Source of the DNA: Jannaschia aquimarina
GTDB taxonomy: Bacteria > Pseudomonadota > Alphaproteobacteria > Rhodobacterales > Rhodobacteraceae
Direction: 5' to 3'
NCBI RefSeq assembly: GCF_000877395.1
Contig: NZ_JYFE01000032.1
Location: forward strand, 23,621 to 87,620
Length of the DNA: 64,000 bases
Under the pieces are notes generated by a model. The model worked only from the letters and a program-made list of their open reading frames with translations, was not told the DNA's origin and searched no databases. A program made the translations under genes and the position numbers. Shown here one piece after another: positions 9,019 to 17,968 of the stretch (position 1 is the first letter of the stretch; every line of letters begins with the position of its first letter).

Positions 9019-9483
9019 TCAGGCTGCCTTGTCCGCCTTCTTCAGAAGCGGACCGGCAACCGGGACCTTTTTCGGCTTACGCGCCAGCAGCTTCAAAAGA
9101 TCTGCCAGTTCATCTTCATCGACAAGGTCGGCGGCTTTCTCGACGCCGAACCATCTGCGCACACGCTCGTCGCGTTCTTTCCAGTCGGATTTCAGCTTTT
9201 CGACAATCATCGGGTAGACGTCGACCTCGCAAGAAACCGTGTCGCCGTCATCCAGTCGCTTGTCATAGCTGTAAGTCCCGAGCACGTCCTTCGCGATGTG
9301 GCCCTTGGCGCCAGCCTCTTCCAGCGCTTCGATGGCAGCGGCCGCCCAGGGACGAACGCCTTTCATGGTCCAACCTTTTGGCACGACCCAACGTCCCGTG
9401 TCCCGGGAAGTGATCATGAGGACCTGTACACTATCCCCCTTCCATCGAAGTGGAAGGGCGGCAATCTGTTGCCGCGTCCGCAT
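9019..9483 (-). CDS. Nudix hydrolase (DIPP-like)
   Basis: Nudix enzymes split nucleoside diphosphates linked to other groups. The 154-residue product carries a Nudix box in the region KGWTMKGVRPWAAAAIEALE and EAGAKG. The metal-binding glutamates of the IEALEE core are kept, but the usual E after GX5 is V and the usual R of RE is I, a variation I associate with diphosphoinositol-polyphosphate-type alphaproteobacterial relatives. The C-terminus is Lys-rich. Start 9483 (MRTRQQIAALPLRW) is preferred because AAGGGGT lies upstream; a start at 9537 would add 18 poorly conserved residues. The substrate cannot be read from sequence. Confidence 0.85.
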   Translation of the reverse strand: MRTRQQIAALPLRWKGDSVQVLMITSRDTGRWVVPKGWTMKGVRPWAAAAIEALEEAGAKGHIAKDVLGTYSYDKRLDDGDTVSCEVDVYPMIVEKLKSDWKERDERVRRWFGVEKAADLVDEDELADLLKLLARKPKKVPVAGPLLKKADKAA

Positions 9484-9572
9484 CGCTCTACCCCTTGTAG
9501 GGCCTATGTAATGCCCCTTGAACAGATAGTGCCACACGAAGCCGAATCACGCAAATGCGATATCCGTCAAGG

Positions 9573-10244
9573 TCAGGCCTTCCTGACCATCTCGCTTGTA
9601 AACGCTTGGGGAAGGTCGCTCATCGCCGACAGAACCAGTGCAGGTGGCGGGTCGCCGAGCGGGGCATTCAGATAGCCGCCTTCGAAGAAAGCGAAGGGAA
9701 TTCCCGCGGCGGCGGCGGTCTGATGGTCGATCTCGCTGTCTCCGACATAGAGCGTATCGGATGCTGCGACGCCGAGGCGCCGCGCTGTCTCAAGCAAGGG
9801 GTCTGGATGTGGCTTTCGCAGCTTCAGCGTATCGCCGCAGACAACCGCACCGAAAGGGCCAAGCTCCAGTGCGTCGAGGACGGCGCGGGTCGGCGCCTCG
9901 GGTTTGTTGGTGCACAGCCCCAGGGGCAGACCCATTTCTTGCAGCCGGGCGAGCATCTCCCGGACGCCGGGGTAGACCTCGTTGTCACCGGGAGACGCGC
10001 CATAGGCGGCTTCCATCTCTTCGACAGCGCGGCCGTGGAGCGACGGGTCCGCATTCGCCCACGCCAGAAGGCGCGTCATGGCCACAGGCACCCCGGCACC
10101 GACAAAGCCCTGGGCCGTCCGCAAGTCGGGCTTGGGAAGATCCAATGCAGCGCAGACCGAATGGAACGCCCGGAGTATGACGGGCAGGCTGTCGATCAAC
10201 GTGCCGTCCAGATCGAAGATGATGGCGCGCGGGGTCAGGGACAC
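9573..10244 (-). CDS. gph: Phosphoglycolate phosphatase (HAD superfamily)
   Basis: The 223-residue HAD hydrolase has motif I DLDGTLIDS (nucleophile D11, acid D13), motif II in LCTNK, and motif III/IV in KPHPDPLLE and YVGDSEIDHQTA. Length, cap-domain size and the VGDSEID form fit Gph, which removes 2-phosphoglycolate. The start is a GTG at 10244 that overlaps the end of the upstream haem-protein gene by ten bases, so it is probably translationally coupled. The frame is open upstream, but that part is the antisense-frame shadow of the haem-protein gene. Sharing a transcript with a molybdenum hydroxylase is unexpected for a housekeeping phosphatase. Confidence 0.9.
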   Translation of the reverse strand: MSLTPRAIIFDLDGTLIDSLPVILRAFHSVCAALDLPKPDLRTAQGFVGAGVPVAMTRLLAWANADPSLHGRAVEEMEAAYGASPGDNEVYPGVREMLARLQEMGLPLGLCTNKPEAPTRAVLDALELGPFGAVVCGDTLKLRKPHPDPLLETARRLGVAASDTLYVGDSEIDHQTAAAAGIPFAFFEGGYLNAPLGDPPPALVLSAMSDLPQAFTSEMVRKA

Positions 10245-10750
10245 GGGGCGCCTGCCGCCTCCCAAGCGAGGATGGCATCCGCAAGAGCCTGAGGGGTGTC
10301 CGGTGCGGGCGCCCGGCCTTCGCCCGGCGCCCAGCCCCAGACGACAAGCGGATCGTGGACGATGTGGTCCGCGACTTCGGCCAGCGTCCTGCCGCCGTTG
10401 CGCTCTGGATCCTTGATCTGTTCGCAGATTTCCGTCGCTGTCCGCCCGGACCAGGCCATTTCCGGCGGTGGCAGAGCCCAGCCCTCGGCGCCGGGTGCGC
10501 CGCCCTGCACGGGCGCGTTCTGCGCGCGATGGCACGTCTCGCAGGGCAATGTTTCGATGCCCATGCGACTTTCGCCCGCGCGGATCGCCATGCCATGGGG
10601 AACGATCTCTCCGTCCACCGACCAGAGCGGGACATCGTTTTCCACGTGGCAATTCGCGCAGCGGGGGTGAGAGAATGCCTCGTAAACGGGATCGAAGCTC
10701 TGCGCGGCGGCCGGGCCGGCGACGAGAAAAGCCAGCAAGATCGCTCTCAT
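10235..10750 (-). CDS. Periplasmic two-haem-motif cytochrome-like protein
   Basis: The 171-residue product begins with a signal peptide ([17 protein letters not shown], likely cut after AAA or AQ) and has two CxxCH haem-attachment motifs, CANCH at 31-35 and CETCH at 70-74. The segment FSHPRCANCH resembles Isoquinoline-oxidoreductase-associated c-type cytochromes. It overlaps the large molybdenum subunit gene upstream by four bases and the gph start downstream by ten. The obvious inference is that it takes electrons from the IorAB-like enzyme in the periplasm. No methionine ligand can be assigned with confidence. Confidence 0.88.
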   Translation of the reverse strand: MRAILLAFLVAGPAAAQSFDPVYEAFSHPRCANCHVENDVPLWSVDGEIVPHGMAIRAGESRMGIETLPCETCHRAQNAPVQGGAPGAEGWALPPPEMAWSGRTATEICEQIKDPERNGGRTLAEVADHIVHDPLVVWGWAPGEGRAPAPDTPQALADAILAWEAAGAPCP

Positions 10751-12975
10751 GCGAAGCGGACGCTGCGGTCGAAGGGCATTTCGCGCAGGCGTTCCCCGGT
10801 CGCGGCAAAGATCGCGTTGGCGAGCGCAGGTGCGGCGGGCGGAACGCCGGGCTCTCCGGCCCCGCGGATCAGGTCAGTGGTCTCGAGCGCACGCACCCGA
10901 ACCGGCGGAACTTCGTATTGCCGCAGGCTGAGGAAGGTGTCGAAGTTGCGCTGTTCGGGCACATGGTCGGCAAAGGTGATCTCCGAGTGCATCGCGTGGC
11001 CCAGGCCGAACAGCGCCCCGCCTGAAAGCTGCGCTTCCAGATTGACCGGATCGAGGATGCGTCCGACCTCGGCCGCGACCCACAGCCCCGTCAGCCGTAG
11101 TCCCCTATCAGTCTGCTCGACCTCGACGATCTGGGCGCAGGGAACGCCGAAGGAGTAGCAGAACGCCACGCCCCGACCGTCGCGCGGACCGTCCCATCCG
11201 GCCATCTCGGCCACGGCCTCCAGCACGCGGGCAGATGGTTCGTGATCCATCAGGCGCAGCCGTTCCTCCAGCGGGTCGGCGCCGGCGGCGTGGATCGCTT
11301 CGTCCAGAAGCGACTCCAGGAAGAAGCCGTTATGCGATGCCCCGACCGACCGCCAGGACGACACGCCGACCCCGGCGGGCACGCGGTAGCCGCTGACACG
11401 GAACGACGGGATCGCGTAGGGCGCGTCCCATGCGGCGGCGGTGATCGCCACGTCCGGTCCGATCGGCGGGAAGCCCTGACGCGTAAGCTGGCTTTCGGCA
11501 ACCGAATGGGCGGCGATGGACAGATCCAACCCGGTGACGCGGCCACCTTCGTGTGTTGCACGGCCCCGGGCCAGAGCCATGGGGCGGAAATAGTCGCAGG
11601 CAGTATCCTGTTCCCTGGTCCAGGTCATGCGGATCGGGGTTCCGGGTCGGGTCTTGGCGATCTCGACCGCGGGGCGGACCTGATCGTCTTCGAGCCGTCG
11701 GCCGAAGCTGCCGCCTCCGGGTAGGGCGTTCACTTCGACCGCTTCGGGCGGCTGGCCGGTCATGCGGCTGACCGCGTCGCGAAGGAAGGTCGGCGCCTGG
11801 GTCGAGGTCCAGACCTGCGTGCGTTCGGGCGTGTAGATGACCGTCGCGTTCGAGGGCTCCAACGGCGCGTGCGCCAGGAAGGGGACGCGATACTCAACCT
11901 CGATGGCGGTGCCGGGTGCTGCGACGACATCGCCGTCGTCGCGGAATCGGCTGTCACGCGTGCCGTCGTCATCCAGGGCCGCGGCATGGGCGCCCCACAT
12001 CTCGTCCGAGGTGGCGGGGTAGGCGGGCGTGCCCCAGGTCACGTCGACCTCTCGTGCGCCCCTGATCGCGGCCCAATCCGAAGTGCTCAGGACCGCGAAC
12101 CCGTCTTCCACCGGCACGACGTCCTCTACCCCCGGGAGGAGACGTGCGGACACGTCGTCCAGCCGAGCGACGCCGCCGCCCCGCGCCGGGTTGGTGACCG
12201 CGGTCGCATGGATCATGCCGGGCAGCCGAATGTCGGTCCCGTAGGTGAAGGTGCCTGTCGACTTGGCGACGATGTCGGTGCGGCGTAGTTCGCGTCCCAG
12301 CAGGCGCCACTCGGACGCGTCCCGCAGATCCACGTCCTGAACCGCCTCCATTCCCGCCAGATCGGCAGCCAGATCGCCGTACGGGATCGTGCCGCCGTCG
12401 GGCAGGATCACGGTGCCGTCCTCGGTGCGCAGGTCCCCGACGTTGACACCGGCACGGCGTGCAGCGGCCAGTTTCAGCGTTTCGCGAGCGGACGCGCCCG
12501 CCACGCGAAGACGGTCGTACATGTCGGGCACGGTCGTCGAGCCGCCGGTCAGGTGCAGGCCGACCAGCTTGCCCGCGATATCGGCCCCCCGTCCGCGCAT
12601 CGTGCGGCTGGACCACGCATCGTCCCATCCGGCGAAGGGCATCCCCTCACCGGCGACAATTCCGTTCCAATAGACACCCGAGGCGGGGCCCGGTGTCAGG
12701 CGGACAGCATGAGGGTCGACGTCAAGTTCCTCGGCCAGCAGATGCGCCTGGATGGACGCGGCGCCCTGACCCACATCGGCGCGAGGCGCGACCAGTGTCA
12801 CGCCATCCGCATCGACGATGACGTAGGCATTCGGCGCGGCCTCGCCTTCGGCCAGTCCTTCGGTCAGCGGATTGCCCGGATCGCGCAAGTACCGCCAGGC
12901 GCCGAAGGCTATGCCCGCGCCGACCGCCCCAGTGATGACCAAGAACGTGCGGCGGACGATCTTGCCCGCGCTCAT
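10747..12975 (-). CDS. iorB: Molybdopterin-binding large subunit (IorB-like, xanthine oxidase family)
   Basis: The 742-residue product is the molybdenum-cofactor subunit of a xanthine-oxidase-family aldehyde/N-heterocycle hydroxylase of the isoquinoline 1-oxidoreductase beta type. The N-terminus is Tat-like ([19 protein letters not shown]). Conserved cofactor segments include [34 protein letters not shown] and the C-terminal catalytic-Glu motif GAGEPGVPP (E708). The ATG at 12975 overlaps the stop of the small iron-sulphur subunit (ATGA). There is no FAD subunit; electrons would go to the neighbouring haem protein, as expected for periplasmic two-subunit members. The substrate is unknown. Confidence 0.9.
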   Translation of the reverse strand: MSAGKIVRRTFLVITGAVGAGIAFGAWRYLRDPGNPLTEGLAEGEAAPNAYVIVDADGVTLVAPRADVGQGAASIQAHLLAEELDVDPHAVRLTPGPASGVYWNGIVAGEGMPFAGWDDAWSSRTMRGRGADIAGKLVGLHLTGGSTTVPDMYDRLRVAGASARETLKLAAARRAGVNVGDLRTEDGTVILPDGGTIPYGDLAADLAGMEAVQDVDLRDASEWRLLGRELRRTDIVAKSTGTFTYGTDIRLPGMIHATAVTNPARGGGVARLDDVSARLLPGVEDVVPVEDGFAVLSTSDWAAIRGAREVDVTWGTPAYPATSDEMWGAHAAALDDDGTRDSRFRDDGDVVAAPGTAIEVEYRVPFLAHAPLEPSNATVIYTPERTQVWTSTQAPTFLRDAVSRMTGQPPEAVEVNALPGGGSFGRRLEDDQVRPAVEIAKTRPGTPIRMTWTREQDTACDYFRPMALARGRATHEGGRVTGLDLSIAAHSVAESQLTRQGFPPIGPDVAITAAAWDAPYAIPSFRVSGYRVPAGVGVSSWRSVGASHNGFFLESLLDEAIHAAGADPLEERLRLMDHEPSARVLEAVAEMAGWDGPRDGRGVAFCYSFGVPCAQIVEVEQTDRGLRLTGLWVAAEVGRILDPVNLEAQLSGGALFGLGHAMHSEITFADHVPEQRNFDTFLSLRQYEVPPVRVRALETTDLIRGAGEPGVPPAAPALANAIFAATGERLREMPFDRSVRFA

Positions 12976-13430
12976 GTCCCCGTCTCCGTCTGAGCGCGTC
13001 GGATCGCGGCGCGGATCCGCGGGTAGGAGGCGCAGCGGCACAGGTTGCCAGACATGGCGGCGTCGATATCAGCGTCCGTCGGTTCGGGATTGCCCGCCAG
13101 CAGGCTGGCCGCCTGCATGATCTGTCCCGACTGGCAGTAGCCGCATTGCGCGACCTGTTCCTCGATCCAGGCGGCCTGGACGGGATGCGGGTCGTCGGGC
13201 GTGCCCAGACCCTCGATCGTGGTGATCTCGGCGCCCTCCACCTCAGAGGCGCGGACCTGACAGGAGCGCACGGCGAGTCCGTCGAGATGCACGGTGCACG
13301 CGCCGCACATGGCGATGCCGCAGCCATACTTCGTGCCGGTCAGTCCGAGAATGTCACGCACAACCCAGAGGAGCGGCATGTCCGGCTCCACCTCGATATC
13401 GTGCTCGGTCCCGTTGACGTTGAATTTCAT
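12972..13430 (-). CDS. iorA: (2Fe-2S) small subunit of IorAB-like oxidoreductase
   Basis: This 152-residue ferredoxin-like subunit carries electrons from the molybdenum centre. Two cluster motifs are present: the plant-ferredoxin-type [17 protein letters not shown] with a following C (residues about 36-58), and the helical domain motif [10 protein letters not shown] with CRCASYP near residue 130. No signal peptide is visible, so export would be by hitch-hiking on the Tat signal of the large subunit. It is the first gene of the minus-strand unit iorA-iorB-haem protein-gph and is divergent from pdxJ, with about 130 bases between. Confidence 0.93.
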   Translation of the reverse strand: MKFNVNGTEHDIEVEPDMPLLWVVRDILGLTGTKYGCGIAMCGACTVHLDGLAVRSCQVRASEVEGAEITTIEGLGTPDDPHPVQAAWIEEQVAQCGYCQSGQIMQAASLLAGNPEPTDADIDAAMSGNLCRCASYPRIRAAIRRAQTETGT

Positions 13431-13558
13431 GGCTTCAAGTTACGCGCAGCCAGCCCATCGGTCCAGCCACACGGACGCGACGTCCCGGCGCGGCGGTTCG
13501 GGATTTCCCCTGCCGTGCCCCTCCGCTATCCCGTGAGGGATCTGTGCGGAGGCCCGAG

Positions 13559-14305
13559 ATGGAAAAGCTGCGCCTGGGCGTGAATATCGACCACGTCGCA
13601 ACGCTCCGGAATGCCCGGGGCGGAGACAACCCCGATCCGGTCCGGGCCGCGCTGATGGCACAGGAGGCGGGCGCCGACGGCATCACCGCCCATCTGCGCG
13701 AGGATCGCAGACATATCCGGGACGACGACATGCAGGCGATCGCCGACGCAATCGACATCCCGCTCAACTTCGAGATGGCTGCGACGGACGAGATGCGCGA
13801 TATCGCCTTGCGCGTGAAGCCCCATGCCGTCTGCCTGGTCCCCGAACGGCGGGAGGAGCGCACGACCGAAGGCGGTCTGGAAGTGGCTGGGGACCAGAAC
13901 CGGCTGACCAGCTATATCGCGCCGCTTGCCGATGCGGGTGCGCGTGTCTCGCTCTTCGTCGCGGCCGACCCGCGGCAGATCGAGGCGGCCGCACGCGTGG
14001 GGGCTGCCGTGGTCGAGCTGCATACAGGGTCGTATTGCGATGCCGTGGCCGAGGGGCGGATGGAGCATGCAGCCGACGAGCTGACGCGACTGACCGCCGC
14101 CGCCCGGCAGGCCCATGCCGCGGGGCTGGAGGTCCATGCCGGCCATGGGCTGACCTATGAGAGTGTGACTCCCATTGCCGCGATCGCCGAAGTGGTCGAG
14201 CTGAACATCGGCCATTTTCTGATGGGCGAGGCGATCTTTCGCGGCCTGCCCGACGCGCTGGGGGAAATGCGCCGTCTGATGGACGTCGCCCGGGGCGCGG
14301 CGTGA
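13559..14305 (+). CDS. pdxJ: Pyridoxine 5'-phosphate synthase
   Basis: PdxJ condenses 1-deoxy-xylulose phosphate with 3-amino-2-oxopropyl phosphate to make pyridoxine phosphate. The 248-residue product starts [19 protein letters not shown], the family hallmark, and contains the HLREDRRHI loop, the [14 protein letters not shown] loop and the [11 protein letters not shown] segment. ATG 13559 is chosen because GGAGG ends six bases upstream; the in-frame GTG at 13544 is inside that site. It overlaps the lysE gene by one base and leads the pdxJ-to-lepB operon. Confidence 0.97.
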   Translation: MEKLRLGVNIDHVATLRNARGGDNPDPVRAALMAQEAGADGITAHLREDRRHIRDDDMQAIADAIDIPLNFEMAATDEMRDIALRVKPHAVCLVPERREERTTEGGLEVAGDQNRLTSYIAPLADAGARVSLFVAADPRQIEAAARVGAAVVELHTGSYCDAVAEGRMEHAADELTRLTAAARQAHAAGLEVHAGHGLTYESVTPIAAIAEVVELNIGHFLMGEAIFRGLPDALGEMRRLMDVARGAA

Positions 14306-14910
14306 TGATCGACGGGACGCTCGCGATCCTTGCGGCCTTTGCCGTGGTGACCTTTGCGCCGGGCCCCGCGAACCTGGCCGTTGGCCTCACGGCTCTGGCA
14401 CATGGCTGGGCGCATGCGCTTCCGATGGCGCTGGGGCTCGCCGTCGGGTTGGCGGCGTGGGGTGTGGTCGCTGCGGCGGGACTGGGCGCGGTACTCGTCG
14501 CGTCGGAGACGGCGCTCTTCGTGCTGCGCGTGGTGGGCGGCCTCTATCTGCTCTGGCTCGCCTGGCAATCCGCACGGGTCGCGCTCCGTTCCGACACGCA
14601 CGAGATGCCGACCGCCGGAGGGTTCGTCAGGGGCCTTCTGCTGAACCTCTCCAACCCGAAAGCCGTGCTGGCTTGGATCGCGGCCCTGTCGATGGGTCTG
14701 ACGCCGGAGGCGGGGGCCGGCGCGGTGCTTTCGGTGACCTTCCTGTGTGCACTGATCGGGCTTGCGAACTATTTGTTCTGGGCGGCAGCCTTTTCGCGTG
14801 CGGGGGCGCGGTCTGCCTATGCGAGGTTTCGGCGCTGGATCGAGGGCGGGGCGGCCTTCCTTCTTGGCGCAGCCGGCATCGGATTGATGCGGCAGGGGCT
14901 GAGCCGATGA
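14305..14910 (+). CDS. LysE/RhtB family amino-acid exporter
   Basis: The 201-residue integral membrane protein has about six helices and the family's N-terminal FAVVTFAPGPANLAVGLTAL signature. The LLNLSNPKAVLAWIAAL segment at the middle is also typical. It is likely to export an amino acid or derivative from the cytoplasm; the substrate is not predictable. ATG 14305 overlaps the pdxJ stop as TGATG, and a GTG three bases earlier is an equally possible start. Coupling to a vitamin B6 gene may simply reflect operon compaction. Confidence 0.88.
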   Translation: MIDGTLAILAAFAVVTFAPGPANLAVGLTALAHGWAHALPMALGLAVGLAAWGVVAAAGLGAVLVASETALFVLRVVGGLYLLWLAWQSARVALRSDTHEMPTAGGFVRGLLLNLSNPKAVLAWIAALSMGLTPEAGAGAVLSVTFLCALIGLANYLFWAAAFSRAGARSAYARFRRWIEGGAAFLLGAAGIGLMRQGLSR

Positions 14911-14941
14911 CCCTATCCGGACGCTCCCTTCGGGCCGGCGG

Positions 14942-15415
14942 ATGAGCCGGACAATCGTCATTTCGACCAGGCTTGGCGCGGAACCGGACCGCGTTTGGGA
15001 AGAAGTGAACTCCCCGCGCCTTCTGCTCTTCGTCGCGGCCCCCATGATCCGCTTTCGCCCCGTCGATCCACCGGTCTTTGCGGAAAGATGGGCCGATGGG
15101 CCGCACGAGGTGGAGATGTATCTCTTCGGTCGGATCCCGCTTGGCCTTCAGGTGATCGACATCTCGCGCCCGGCGGCGGCGGGCGGGAAGTGGCGTCTCC
15201 GCGACAACGGGCGCAGCGCCTCGATCCCGCGGTGGGATCATTTGATCGAAGTCGCCGCAGGTCGGGACGGGACGATCTACAGCGACACGGTCACCATCGA
15301 GGCCGGCTGGCGGACGCCTCTGGTTGCCGCGTTCGCGAAGCGGTTCTATGCCCATCGCCAACGCCGGTGGCGCGCCCTCGTGGCCGCCGATTTCGACTAC
15401 GGAGCAGTCGGTTGA
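14942..15415 (+). CDS. SRPBCC-like hypothetical protein
   Basis: The 157-residue product has the outline of a START/SRPBCC (Bet v 1-like) domain. An N-terminal strand with RLGAEPDRVWEEVNSPRLL is typical of polyketide-cyclase-like members, followed by alternating strands (YLFGRIPLGLQVIDI, WRLRDNG, TIYSDTVTIEAGW) and a long C-terminal helix (AAFAKRFYAHRQRRWRALV). Such domains bind hydrophobic ligands. The family call is by pattern only. It begins 31 bases after the exporter gene and its stop overlaps the next start (TTGA). Confidence 0.7.
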   Translation: MSRTIVISTRLGAEPDRVWEEVNSPRLLLFVAAPMIRFRPVDPPVFAERWADGPHEVEMYLFGRIPLGLQVIDISRPAAAGGKWRLRDNGRSASIPRWDHLIEVAAGRDGTIYSDTVTIEAGWRTPLVAAFAKRFYAHRQRRWRALVAADFDYGAVG

Positions 15416-15873
15416 GCAAGGCGACCACACCATTTGCCGGCACCGTGCGGTGCGTCCCTGTCTGCCTGCTGGCTCTTCTGGGGATGCCGGCCTGGGCACA
15501 GGTCGTGGGTGATTGCGACACGTGGCAGGCCAATGCCCGCAACGTGGCCTGGTCCGACAATCGGGACGATGTCACCCGCACGTTCGGGAACGGAGCGATC
15601 CGCCTGACGCTGCTGGACACCGAAGAGCCCGCGCTGGCCGCGTTCCACATCCTCGTGACTTATCCTGATCCCGACGCGATCTCGCTTGAATGCCGTCTAG
15701 TCTCGGCCGGGGGCGGCCTCGGCTTTCCGTCGCTCTCACTCTCGCGCGCGTTCGGAACCTACGATCCCGCGCGAGGCCTGACCGTCGAGGTTCCGGGTCT
15801 GACCGACGAAGGGGACGCGTTGCTTGTGACATTCACCATCAACCGCGCGACCGGCGAGGTCACGATCCCATGA
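15412..15873 (+). CDS. Secreted hypothetical protein with TTG start
   Basis: The frame is taken from TTG 15412, which overlaps the previous stop. From there the protein starts with basic residues and a clear signal peptide ([14 protein letters not shown], cut after AWA near residue 29). The mature domain of about 125 residues has two cysteines (GDCDTWQ and LECRLVS) and many short beta-prone segments ([25 protein letters not shown]). I recognise no family. It overlaps the acpS start by four bases (ATGA), so it sits in a tightly coupled operon. The unusual start codon lowers confidence in the N-terminus only. Confidence 0.65.
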   Translation: MSKATTPFAGTVRCVPVCLLALLGMPAWAQVVGDCDTWQANARNVAWSDNRDDVTRTFGNGAIRLTLLDTEEPALAAFHILVTYPDPDAISLECRLVSAGGGLGFPSLSLSRAFGTYDPARGLTVEVPGLTDEGDALLVTFTINRATGEVTIP

Positions 15874-16268
15874 TCCTGGGCATCGGGACCGACCTCGCGA
15901 ATATCGAGCGGATCGAAGGCGTGCTCGACCGGTTCGGTGACCGATTCCGCAACCGCGTCTTCACCGAGACCGAGCAGCGCAAGGCGGAACGCCGCCATGA
16001 CACCGCCGCCACCTATGCCAAGCGTTGGGCCGCGAAGGAGGCGTGCTCCAAGGCGCTGGGCACCGGATTGCGCATGGGGATCGCCTGGAAGGACATGCAT
16101 GTGACCAACCTGCGGACCGGACAGCCTGTCATGCATGTCACCGGTTGGGCGGCGCAGCGGCTGGAGCGGATGACCCCCGACGGACACGAGGCGGTCATTC
16201 ACGTGACCCTGACGGACGACCATCCCTGGGCGCATGCGATGGTCGTGATCGAGGCGCTGCCCTACTGA
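15870..16268 (+). CDS. acpS: Holo-[acyl-carrier-protein] synthase
   Basis: AcpS transfers 4'-phosphopantetheine from CoA to apo-ACP for fatty-acid synthesis. The 132-residue product shows the family's [15 protein letters not shown] start (Mg-binding D8) and the second metal motif in [18 protein letters not shown]. Length is typical. The ATG at 15870 overlaps the preceding stop. The order pdxJ-acpS-lepB-rnc-era-recO is a conserved alphaproteobacterial arrangement, here with three extra genes between pdxJ and acpS. Confidence 0.97.
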   Translation: MILGIGTDLANIERIEGVLDRFGDRFRNRVFTETEQRKAERRHDTAATYAKRWAAKEACSKALGTGLRMGIAWKDMHVTNLRTGQPVMHVTGWAAQRLERMTPDGHEAVIHVTLTDDHPWAHAMVVIEALPY

Positions 16269-16334
16269 GCGGAGGTGCCGTTGACACCCCGCCGGGGCCG
16301 GGGCAGGGACGCACGAAATCGGGAAGGGCTGTTC

Positions 16335-17135
16335 ATGGCGGCGAAGGCGGAAAAGAAGGAAGGCATCTGGGAGACGATCAAGACGATCTTCTGGGCGCTC
16401 GTGATCGCGGGCCTGTTCCGCACGCTGTTCTTCCAGCCGTTCTGGATCCCGTCGGGCTCGATGAAGGACACGTTGCTGATCGGCGATTTCCTCTTCGTCA
16501 ACAAGATGGCCTACGGCTACTCGCAACATTCCTGCCCGTTCTCGATGTGCTTCTTCATCAACGGCCGTTGGTTCGGATCGGAGCCCGAGCGCGGCGACGT
16601 CATCGTCTTCCGTCATCCGGTCAACGGACAGGATTTCGTCAAGCGTGTCATCGGGATGCCCGGCGACACTGTTCAGATGCAGGGCGGGCTCCTCTACATC
16701 AACGGCGAGGCCGTCGAGCGCGAAGAGATCGAGCCCTTCGTCGAGATCAAGGAACCCCAAGGGCCCCAGGGCATCGTGCCGGCCTGTTCGAACGATCCCG
16801 TCGGTCTGGGCGGCGAGTGCATCAAGCGCCGCTACATCGAGACGCTTCCGGATGGCGTGAGCCACACGATCCTGGACATCGTCGAGGACAATCGCCGACG
16901 GTTCACCGACGATACCCCGCGTTATACCGTGCCGGAAGGACAGTATTTCTTCATGGGCGACAACCGCGACAACTCCTCCGACAGCCGCGTTCCGCGCGAG
17001 TTGGAGGGCGTCGACATGGTCCCGTTCGAGAACCTGATCGGCCGGGCGGACCGGGTCGTCTTCTCGTCGGCCGGTCGCCGGATCCTGTATTTCTGGACCT
17101 GGCGCATGGACCGCTTCTTCGAGAAGATCGTGTGA
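16335..17135 (+). CDS. lepB: Signal peptidase I
   Basis: LepB cuts Sec and Tat signal peptides at the periplasmic face of the inner membrane. The 266-residue product has an N-terminal membrane helix (residues about 17-34), the catalytic serine S42 in [15 protein letters not shown], and the catalytic lysine K103 in [11 protein letters not shown]. The C-terminal [11 protein letters not shown] box is also present. ATG 16335 has GGGAAGGG upstream; the frame is open to 16275 without conserved residues. It is followed 28 bases later by rnc, as in most bacteria. Confidence 0.97.
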   Translation: MAAKAEKKEGIWETIKTIFWALVIAGLFRTLFFQPFWIPSGSMKDTLLIGDFLFVNKMAYGYSQHSCPFSMCFFINGRWFGSEPERGDVIVFRHPVNGQDFVKRVIGMPGDTVQMQGGLLYINGEAVEREEIEPFVEIKEPQGPQGIVPACSNDPVGLGGECIKRRYIETLPDGVSHTILDIVEDNRRRFTDDTPRYTVPEGQYFFMGDNRDNSSDSRVPRELEGVDMVPFENLIGRADRVVFSSAGRRILYFWTWRMDRFFEKIV

Positions 17136-17163
17136 CCCGGACCGGGGCGATCAACCGCGCGCC

Positions 17164-17844
17164 ATGAAGACCGCGCGCGAGTTGGCCGCGTTCGAGGCGC
17201 GGCTGGGCCACAGCTTCTCGGACCCGGCCCTACTGATCCGCGCCCTGACGCATTCGTCCATCTCGACCGAGCAGCGGCCGTCCAACGAGCGGCTCGAGTT
17301 TCTCGGCGACCGGGTGCTGGGCCTCGTGATGGCTCAGGCCTTGATGCAGGGCGACCGCAAGGCGGCGGAAGGTCAGTTGGCCCCACGTTTCAACGCCTTG
17401 GTCCGCAAGGAAACCTGTGCCGAAATTGCCCGCGAGATCGGTCTGGGCGAGGTGCTGCGGCTGGGCAAGTCCGAGCGGATGACCGGCGGGCGCCGCAAGC
17501 TCGCCCTGTTGGGTGACGGATTGGAGGCGGTGATCGCTGCGCTCTATCTGGATGCCGGGCTGGAGGTCGCGCGGGAGGTGATCCTGCGGCTCTGGGGCGA
17601 CCGGCTGGACCGGGTCGCGGACGATGCGCGCGATGCCAAGACGGTCCTGCAGGAATGGGCGCAGGCCCAGGGCATGGCGCCGCCGACCTACAAGGTGGAG
17701 GGGCGGACCGGGCCGGACCACGCCCCGGTCTTCGTGATCCGCGCGACCCTGCCGGACGGGAGGTCGTCGACCGGGGAGGCGACCTCCAAGCGCGCGGCCG
17801 AACAGGCGGCGGCGCGCATCCTACTGGACGAGGTGACCCGTTAA
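17164..17844 (+). CDS. rnc: Ribonuclease III
   Basis: RNase III cuts double-stranded RNA during rRNA processing and mRNA decay. The 226-residue product has the signature [14 protein letters not shown] (residues 41-53) and a second catalytic segment ([18 protein letters not shown]). A double-stranded-RNA-binding domain follows from about residue 155 ([12 protein letters not shown] ... [13 protein letters not shown]). The stop codon overlaps a GTTAACC sequence that recurs in the following intergenic region. Confidence 0.97.
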   Translation: MKTARELAAFEARLGHSFSDPALLIRALTHSSISTEQRPSNERLEFLGDRVLGLVMAQALMQGDRKAAEGQLAPRFNALVRKETCAEIAREIGLGEVLRLGKSERMTGGRRKLALLGDGLEAVIAALYLDAGLEVAREVILRLWGDRLDRVADDARDAKTVLQEWAQAQGMAPPTYKVEGRTGPDHAPVFVIRATLPDGRSSTGEATSKRAAEQAAARILLDEVTR

Positions 17845-17870
17845 CCTTCGTCTGCGAACCGGCGTTAACC

Positions 17871-17911
17871 GCTGTGCACCCCCCGTGCACCCCCTGTGCA
17901 CCCCCCGTGCA
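17871..17911. repeat. 11-bp tandem GTGCAC-C4-5 repeat, copy A
   Basis: GTGCAC recurs exactly every 11 bases (GTGCACCCCCC GTGCACCCCCT pattern), three full units plus a partial fourth, in the 124-base gap between rnc and era. A near-identical block starts at 63966 and runs off the window. Three GTTAACC words at 17840, 17864 and 17935 flank it. No protein-coding frame uses it. Confidence 0.9.
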
Positions 17912-17968
17912 GACAAAGGGCAGACCGACGCCCCGTTAACCCTTCTCGTCGCAGGTCGCGCGTCCTAG

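Noticed and set aside
9019..9483. Nudix box deviations as a sign of a dead enzyme
   Set aside because: The metal-binding glutamates are kept and this variation is familiar in alphaproteobacterial DIPP-like Nudix proteins.
17871..17911. CRISPR-like array reading of the GTGCAC repeat
   Set aside because: The period is 11 bases with no unique spacers and there are no cas genes.
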